64,000 nt of DNA, from the NCBI GenBank assembly GCA_946902985.2, contig CAMPQE020000053.1, positions 1,860,001-1,924,000 of the forward strand. Reading direction: 5' to 3'. The translations under genes and the position numbers were made by a program. This DNA comes from Meconema thalassinum. Its lineage: Eukaryota > Arthropoda > Insecta > Orthoptera > Tettigoniidae. This document shows, one piece after another, positions 56,001 through 64,000 of this stretch (positions are counted from its first letter, which is position 1; the number at the start of each line of letters is the position of its first letter). The notes beneath the pieces were generated by a model that was not told the DNA's origin, ran no database searches, and saw only the letters and a program-made list of their open reading frames with translations.

Positions 56001-58514
56001 GGCGAGCTTGTGGCAATCAAAAGCAACTTTTATAGTGTTGACATATGATAATGTGTACCACAGTAATGGCAAGCTTGTGGCAACCAAAAGCAACTTTTAA
56101 AGTGTTGACGTATGATAATGTGTATCACAATAATGGCGAGCTTGTGGCAACCAAAAGCAACTTTTAAAGTGTTGACATATGATAATGTTTACCATAGTAA
56201 TGGCGAGCCTGTGGCAACCAAAAGCAACTTTTAAAGTGTTGACATATGATAATGTGTACCACAGTAATGGCAAGCTTGTGGCAACCAAAAACTACTTTTA
56301 AAGTGTTGACATATGATAATGTGTATCACAGTAATGGCGAACTTGTGGCAACCAAAAGAAACTTTTAAAGTGTTGACATATGATTATGTATACCACAGTA
56401 ATTGCAAGCTTGTGGCAACCAAATGCAACTTTTAAAGTGTTGACATATGGAAATGTGTATCACAGTAATGGCAAGCTTGTGGCAACCAAAAGCAACCCTT
56501 AAAGTGTTGACATATGATAATGTGTATCACAGTAATGGCGAGCTTGTGGCAACCAAAAGCAACTTTTAAAGTGTTGACATATGATAATGTATACCACAGT
56601 AATGCCAAGCTTGTGGCAACCAAAAGCAACTTTTAAAGTGTTGACATTTGATAATGTGTACCACAGTAATGGCGAGCTTGTGGCAACCAAAAGCAACTTT
56701 TAAAGTGTTGACATATGATAATGTGTATCACAATAATGGCGAGCTTGTGGCAACCAAGAGCAACTTTTAAAGTGTTGACATATGATAATGTGTATCACAG
56801 TAATGGCGAGCTTGTGGCAACCAAAAGCAACTTTTAAAGTGTTGACATATGATAATGTATACCACAGTAATGCCAAGCTTGTGGCAACCAAAAGCAACTT
56901 TTAAAGTGTTGACATATGATAATGTATACCACAGTAATGCCAAGCTTGTGGCAACCAAAAGCAACTTTTAAAGTGTTGACATATGATAATGTATTACACA
57001 GTAATGGCGAGCTTGTGGCAACCAAGAGCAACTTTTAAAGTGTTGACATATGATAATGTATACCACAGTAATGCCAAGCTTGTGGCAACCAAAAGCAACT
57101 TTTAGAGTGTTGACATATGATAATGTGTATCACAGTAATGGCGAACTTGTGGCAACCAAGAGCAACTTTTAAAGTGTTGACATATGATAATGTGTATCAC
57201 AGTAATGGCGAGCTTGTGGCAACCAAAAGCAACTTTTAAAGTGTTGACATATGATAATGTATACCACAGTAATGCCAAGCTTGTGGCAACCAAAAGCAAC
57301 TTTTAAAGTGTTGACATATGATAATGTGTATCACAGTAATTGCGAGCTTGTGGCAACCAAAAGCAACTTTTAAAGTGTTGACATATGATAATGTATACCA
57401 CAGTAATGGCGAGCTTGTGGCAACCAAGAGCAACTTTTAAAGTGTTGACATATGATAATGTATACCACAGTAATGCCAAGCTTGTGGCAACCAAAAGCAA
57501 CTTTTAAAGTGTTGACATATGATAATGTGTATCACAGTAATGGCGAACTTGTGGCAACCAAGAGCAACTTTTAAAGTGTTAACATATGATAATGTATACC
57601 ACAGTAATGGCAAGCTGGAGGCAACCAAAAGCAACTTTTAAAGTGTTGACATATGATAATGTATACCACAGTAATGGCAAGCTTGTGGCAACCAAAAGCA
57701 ACTTTTAAAGTGTTGACATATGATAATGTGTACCACAGTAATGGCTAGCTTGTGGCAATCAAAAGCAACTTTTAAAGTGTTGACATATGATAATGTGTAT
57801 CACAGTAATGGCGAGCCTGTGGCAACCAAAAGCAACTTTTAATGTGTTGACATATGATAATGTGTACCACAGTAATGGCTAGCTTGTGGCAACCAAAAGC
57901 AACTTTTAAAGTGTTGACATATGATAATGTGAATCACAGTAATGCCAAGCTTGTGGCAACCAAATGCAACTATTAAAGTGTTGACATATGATAATGTATA
58001 CCACAGTAATGGCGAGCTTGTGGCAACAAAGAGCAACTTTTAAAGTGTTGACATATGATAATGTATACCACAGTAATGGCAAGCTTGTGGCAACCAAAAG
58101 CAACTTTTAAAGTGTTGACATATGATAATGTATATCACAGTAATGCCAAGCTTGTGGCAACCAAAAGCAACTTTTAAAGTGTTGACATATGATAATGTGT
58201 ACCACAGTAATGGCAAGCTTGTGGCAACCAAAAGCAACTTTTAAAGTGTTGACATATGATAATGTGTATCACAGTAATGGCGAGCATGTGGCAACCAAAC
58301 GCAATTATTAAAGTGTTGACATATGATAATGTGTACCACAGTAATAGCGAGCTTGTGGCAACCAAGAGCAACTTTTAAAGTGTTGACATATGATAATGTA
58401 TACCACAGTAATGGCGAACTTGTGGCAACCAAAAGCAACTTTTAAAGTGTTGACATATGATAATGTGTACCACAGTAATGTCAAGCTTGTGGCAACCAAA
58501 AGCAACTTTTAAAG
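53024..58514 (+). repeat. Satellite higher-order block, 5491 bp (82 monomers)
   Basis: Marker to marker. The first part repeats the 2878-bp series. From about 55840 the order changes, and a segment resembling 39.8-41.5 kb and 43.9-45.6 kb follows (GCCAAGCTT-type monomers). A recombination between array regions is implied. Confidence 0.65.
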
Positions 58515-61500
58515 TTTTGACATTTGATAATGTGTATCACAAAATGGCAAGCTTGTGGCAACCAAAATCAACTTTTAAAATGTTGACGTATGATAATGTG
58601 TACCACAGTAGTGGCAAGCTTGTGGCAACCAAGAGCAACTTTTAAAGTGTTGACATATGATAATGTGTATCACAGTAACGGCGAGCTTGTGGCAACCAAA
58701 AGCAACTTTTAAAGTGTTGACATATGATAATGTGTATCACAGTAATTGCGAGCTTGTGGCAACCAAAAGCAACTTTTAAAGTGTTGACATATGATAATGT
58801 ATACCACAGTAATTGCAAGATTGTGGCAACCAAAAGCAACTTTTAAAGTGTTGACATATGATAATGTATACCACAGTAATGGCAAGCTTGTGGCAACCAA
58901 AAGCAACTTTTAAAGTGTTGATGTATGATAATGTGTACCACAGTAGTGGCAAGCTTGTGGCAACCAAAAGCAACCTTTAAAGTGTTGACATATGATAATG
59001 TGTATCACAGTAATGGCGAGCTTGTGGCAACCAAAAGCAACTTTTAAAGTGTTGACATATGATAATGTATACCACAGTAATTGCAAGCTTGTGGCAACCA
59101 AAAGCAACTTTTAAAGTGTTGACATATGATAATGTATACCACAGTAATGGCAAGCTTGTGGCAACCAAAAGCAACTTTTAAAGTGTTGACATATGATAAT
59201 GTGTACCACAGTAATGGCAAGCTTGTGGCAACCAAAAGCAACTTTTAAAGTGTTGACATATGATAATGTGTATCACAAAATGGCAAGCTTGTGGCAACCA
59301 AAATCAATTTTTAAAGTGTTGACATATGATAGTGTGTATCACAGTAATGGCAAGCTTGTGGCAACCAAAAGCAACTTTTAAAGTGTTGACGTATGATAAT
59401 GTGTACCACAGTAGTGGCAAGCTTGTGGCAACCAAAAGCAACGTTTAAATTGTTGACATATGATAATGTATACCACAGTAATGGCGAGCTTGTGGCAACC
59501 AAAAGCAACTTTTAAAGTGTTGACATATGATAATGTGTATCACAGTAATGGCGAGCTTGTGGCAACCAAAAGCAACTTTTAAAGTGTTGACAAATGATAA
59601 TGTATACCACAGTAATGGCAAGCTTGTGGCAACCAAAAGCAACTTTTAAAGTGTTGACATATGATAATGTGTACCACAGTAATGGCTAGCTTGTGGCAAC
59701 CAAAAGCAACTTTTAAAGTGTTGACATATGATAATGTGTACCACAGTAATGGCAAGCTTGTGGCAACCAAAAGCAACTTTTAAAGTGTTGACATATGATA
59801 ATGTATACCACAGTAATGGCAAGCTTGTGGCAACCAAAAGCAACTTTTAAAGTGTTGACATATGATAATGTGTACCACAATAATGGCAAGCTTGTGGCAA
59901 CCAAAAGCAACTTTTAAAGTGTTGACATATGATAATGTGTACCACAGTAATTGCAAGCTTGTGGCAACCAAAAGCAACTATTAAAGTGTTGACATATGAT
60001 AATTTGTATCACAATAATGGCGAGCTTGTGGCAACCAAAAGCAACTTTTAAAGTGTTGACATATGATAATGTGTACCACAGTAATAGCAAGCTTGTGGAA
60101 AACAAAAGCAACTTTTAAAGTGTTGACTTGTGTTAATGTGTATCACAGTAAAGGCGAGCCTGTGGCAACCAAAAGCAACTTTTAAAGTGTTGACATATGA
60201 CAGTGTGTATCAGAGTAATGGCGAGCTTGTGGCAACCAAAAGCAATTATTAAAGTGTTGACATATGATAATGTGTATCAGAGTAATGGCAAGCTTGTGGC
60301 AACCAAAAGCAACATTTAAAGTGTTGACATATGATAACGTATACCACAGTAATGGCGAGCTTGTGGCAATCAAAAGCAACTTTTATAGTGTTGACATATG
60401 ATAATGTGTACCACAGTAATGGCAAGCTTGTGGCAACCAAAAGCAACTTTTAAAGTGTTGACGTATGATAATGTGTATCACAATAATGGCGAGCTTGTGG
60501 CAACCAAAAGCAACTTTTAAAGTGTTGACATATGATAATGTTTACCATAGTAATGGCGAGCCTGTGGCAACCAAAAGCAACTTTTAAAGTGTTGACATAT
60601 GATAATGTGTACCACAGTAATGGCAAGCTTGTGGCAACCAAAAACTACTTTTAAAGTGTTGACATATGATAATGTGTATCACAGTAATGGCGAGCTTGAG
60701 GCAACCAAAAGAAACTTTTAAAGTGTTGACATATGATAATGTATACCACAGTAATTGCAAGCTTGTGGCAACCAAATGCAACTTTTAAAGTGTTGACATA
60801 TGATAATGTGTATCACAGTAATGGCGAGCTTGTGGCAACCAAAAGCAACTTTTAAAGTGTTGACATATGATAATGTGTATCACAGTAATGGCGAGCCTGT
60901 GGCAACCAAAAGCAACTTTTAATGTGTTGACATATGATAATGTGTACCACAGTAATGGCTAGCTTGTGGCAACCAAAAGCAACTTTTAAAGTGTTGACAT
61001 ATGATAATGTGAATCACAGTAATGCCAAGCTTGTGGCAACCAAATGCAACTATTAAAGTGTTGACATATGATAATGTATACCACAGTAATGGCGAGCTTG
61101 TGGCAACAAAGAGCAACTTTTAAAGTGTTGACATATGATAATGTATACCACAGTAATGGCAAGCTTGTGGCAACCAAAAGCAACTTTTAAAGTGTTGACA
61201 TATGATAATGTATATCACAGTAATGCCAAGCTTGTGGCAACCAAAAGCAACTTTTAAAGTGTTGACATATGATAATGTGTACCACAGTAATGGCAAGCTT
61301 GTGGCAACCAAAAGCAACTTTTAAAGTGTTGACATATGATAATGTGTATCACAGTAATGGCGAGCATGTGGCAACCAAACGCAATTATTAAAGTGTTGAC
61401 ATATGATAATGTGTACCACAGTAATAGCGAGCTTGTGGCAACCAAGAGCAACTTTTAAAGTGTTGACATATGATAATGTATACCACAGTAATGGCGAACT

Positions 61501-61594
61501 TGTGGCAACCAAAAGCAACTTTTAAAGTGTTGACATATGATAATGTGTACCACAGTAATGTCAAGCTTGTGGCAACCAAAAGCAACTTTTAAAG
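58515..61594 (+). repeat. Satellite higher-order block, 3080 bp (46 monomers)
   Basis: Marker to marker. The following sequence to the window end repeats this block with few differences (for example markers near 60182 and 63262, and near 60584 and 63664), so a 3080-bp tandem higher-order repeat is in progress at the right edge. Confidence 0.75.
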
Positions 61595-64000
61595 TTTTGA
61601 CATTTGATAATGTGTATCACAAAATGGCAAGCTTGTGGCAACCAAAATCAACTTTTAAAATGTTGACGTATGATAATGTGTACCACAGTAGTGGCAAGCT
61701 TGTGGCAACCAAGAGCAACTTTTAAAGTGTTGACATATGATAATGTGTATCACAGTAACGGCGAGCTTGTGGCAACCAAAAGCAACTTTTAAAGTGTTGA
61801 CATATGATAATGTGTATCACAGTAATTGCGAGCTTGTGGCAACCAAAAGCAACTTTTAAAGTGTTGACATATGATAATGTATACCACAGTAATTGCAAGA
61901 TTGTGGCAACCAAAAGCAACTTTTAAAGTGTTGACATATGATAATGTATACCACAGTAATGGCAAGCTTGTGGCAACCAAAAGCAACTTTTAAAGTGTTG
62001 ATGTATGATAATGTGTACCACAGTAGTGGCAAGCTTGTGGCAACCAAAAGCAACCTTTAAAGTGTTGACATATGATAATGTGTATCACAGTAATGGCGAG
62101 CTTGTGGCAACCAAAAGCAACTTTTAAAGTGTTGACATATGATAATGTATACCACAGTAATTGCAAGCTTGTGGCAACCAAAAGCAACTTTTAAAGTGTT
62201 GACATATGATAATGTATACCACAGTAATGGCAAGCTTGTGGCAACCAAAAGCAACTTTTAAAGTGTTGACATATGATAATGTGTACCACAGTAATGGCAA
62301 GCTTGTGGCAACCAAAAGCAACTTTTAAAGTGTTGACATATGATAATGTGTATCACAAAATGGCAAGCTTGTGGCAACCAAAATCAACTTTTAAAGTGTT
62401 GACATATGATAGTGTGTATCACAGTAATGGCAAGCTTGTGGCAACCAAAAGCAACTTTTAAAGTGTTGACGTATGATAATGTGTACCACAGTAGTGGCAA
62501 GCTTGTGGCAACCAAAAGCAACTTTTAAATTGTTGACATATGATAATGTATACCACAGTAATGGCGAGCTTGTGGCAACCAAAAGCAACTTTTAAAGTGT
62601 TGACATATGATAATGTGTATCACAGTAATGGCGAGCTTGTGGCAACCAAAAGCAACTTTTAAAGTGTTGACAAATGATAATGTATACCACAGTAATGGCA
62701 AGCTTGTGGCAACCAAAAGCAACTTTTAAAGTGTTGACATATGATAATGTGTACCACAGTAATGGCTAGCTTGTGGCAACCAAAAGCAACTTTTAAAGTG
62801 TTGACATATGATAATGTGTACCACAGTAATGGCAAGCTTGTGGCAACCAAAAGCAACTTTTAAAGTGTTGACATATGATAATGTATACCACAGTAATGGC
62901 AAGCTTGTGGCAACCAAAAGCAACTTTTAAAGTGTTGACATATGATAATGTGTACCACAATAATGGCAAGCTTGTGGCAACCAAAAGCAACTTTTAAAGT
63001 GTTGACATATGATAATGTGTACCACAGTAATTGCAAGCTTGTGGCAACCAAAAGCAACTATTAAAGTGTTGACATATGATAATTTGTATCACAATAATGG
63101 CGAGCTTGTGGCAACCAAAAGCAACTTTTAAAGTGTTGACATATGATAATGTGTACCACAGTAATAGCAAGCTTGTGGAAAACAAAAGCAACTTTTAAAG
63201 TGTTGACTTATGTTAATGTGTATCACAGTAAAGGCGAGCCTGTGGCAACCAAAAGCAACTTTTAAAGTGTTGACATATGACAGTGTGTATCAGAGTAATG
63301 GCGAGCTTGTGGCAACCAAAAGCAATTATTAAAGTGTTGACATATGATAATGTGTATCAGAGTAATGGCAAGCTTGTGGCAACCAAAAGCAACATTTAAA
63401 GTGTTGACATATGATAACGTATACCACAGTAATGGCGAGCTTGTGGCAATCAAAAGCAACTTTTATAGTGTTGACATATGATAATGTGTACCACAGTAAT
63501 GGCAAGCTTGTGGCAACCAAAAGCAACTTTTAAAGTGTTGACGTATGATAATGTGTATCACAATAATGGCGAGCTTGTGGCAACCAAAAGCAACTTTTAA
63601 AGTGTTGACATATGATAATGTTTACCATAGTAATGGCGAGCCTGTGGCAACCAAAAGCAACTTTTAAAGTGTTGACATATGATAATGTGTACCACAGTAA
63701 TGGCAAGCTTGTGGCAACCTAAAACTACTTTTAAAGTGTTGACATATGATAATGTGTATCACAGTAATGGCGAGCTTGAGGCAACCAAAAGAAACTTTTA
63801 AAGTGTTGACATATGATAATGTATACCACAGTAATTGCAAGCTTGTGGCAACCAAATGCAACTTTTAAAGTGTTGACATATGATAATGTGTATCACAGTA
63901 ATGGCGAGCTTGTGGCAACCAAAAGCAACTTTTAAAGTGTTGACATATGATAATGTGTACCACAGTAATGGCAAGCTTGTGGCAACCAAAAACTACTTTT

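Larger units (their letters stand above)
35150..64000 (+). repeat. 67-bp satellite DNA array, about 430 monomers, continuing past the window
   Basis: The monomer is 67 bp, starting for example TTGACATATGATAATG and ending AGCAACTTTTAAAGTG. Spacing is almost invariant; rare 66- or 68-bp monomers give higher-order spacings a few bases off exact multiples of 67. The first monomer (35150-35210) is diverged (TGTAAGACAGTAATGACG), as expected at an array edge. Almost every copy has CATATG and an AAAAGCAACTTTT inverted repeat. A variable site (GGCRAGCTT or GGCTAGCTT) creates or abolishes AAGCTT. Because 67 is not divisible by 3, the minus strand shows serial 65-codon ORFs, which are an artefact of the period. 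Centromeric, subtelomeric or interstitial location cannot be told from the sequence. Confidence 0.95.

Noticed and set aside
35209..63989. Hundreds of 62- to 144-codon ORFs, mostly on the minus strand, with text such as MLLVATSLPLLWYTLSYVNTL
   Set aside because: They are produced by a 67-bp repeat read in three successive frames, with about one stop per 201 bp. Every copy drifts with the satellite and none has an independent start context or splice sites.
35150..64000. CRISPR-like regular repeat spacing
   Set aside because: The whole 67-bp unit is repeated with no unique spacers, and the surrounding sequence is eukaryotic. It is satellite DNA.

Overview
This is nuclear DNA from an animal, most probably an insect. 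The evidence is spliceable exons, C2H2 zinc-finger arrays, a histone H1 relic, tRNA-derived SINEs, non-LTR and LTR retrotransposons and a long tandem satellite. Some dispersed repeats resemble ones I associate with orthopteroid (polyneopteran) insects, but that placement is inference. There are no bacterial operons, and almost none of the window is single-copy host coding sequence.

Layout. 0.1-4.6 kb: three decayed LINE (non-LTR retrotransposon) reverse-transcriptase fragments around an eight-finger C2H2 gene or pseudogene that carries two compensating 1-bp indels. 4.65-7.2 kb: minus-strand gag of a separate, truncated LTR element, with an upstream overlapping ORF and a flanking AC-rich stretch. 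7.3-7.9 kb: minus-strand histone H1 pseudogene that still has a recognisable histone 3' stem-loop. 8-11.6 kb: no recognisable gene. 11.6-13.0 kb: minus-strand LINE endonuclease fragment.

13.4-31.6 kb is the most striking part. It is one LTR retrotransposon insertion in the form LTR-internal-LTR-internal-LTR, bounded by TG...CA ends and a single GTAC target-site duplication. Each LTR is about 3.92 kb, longer than the 3213-bp internal region. The only large internal ORF is a 773-residue Gag with a coiled coil, a capsid-like domain and an Arg/Asn/Gln/Gly/Tyr-rich tail. No protease, reverse transcriptase, RNase H or integrase is present, so the element must depend on enzymes from elsewhere. Its leader begins with three tandem ~65-nt modules that fold into hairpins with compensatory base changes. 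Copy 1 gag is intact. Copy 2 gag is broken by a 2-bp loss, followed by a 2-bp gain that restores frame too late.

31.6-35.15 kb is low-copy DNA with two tRNA-derived SINE fragments and two small phase-compatible exons for an acidic protein segment of the kind that precedes zinc fingers in insect proteins. From about 35.15 kb to the window end, and beyond it, runs a 67-bp satellite of roughly 430 monomers. It is organised in nested higher-order repeats: an 871-bp duplication near the left edge, then blocks spaced 4085, 2878, 1607, 2878, 5491 and 3080 bp.

Coordinates of decayed repeats are approximate. Family assignments rest on motifs read by eye; no database search or alignment was run.
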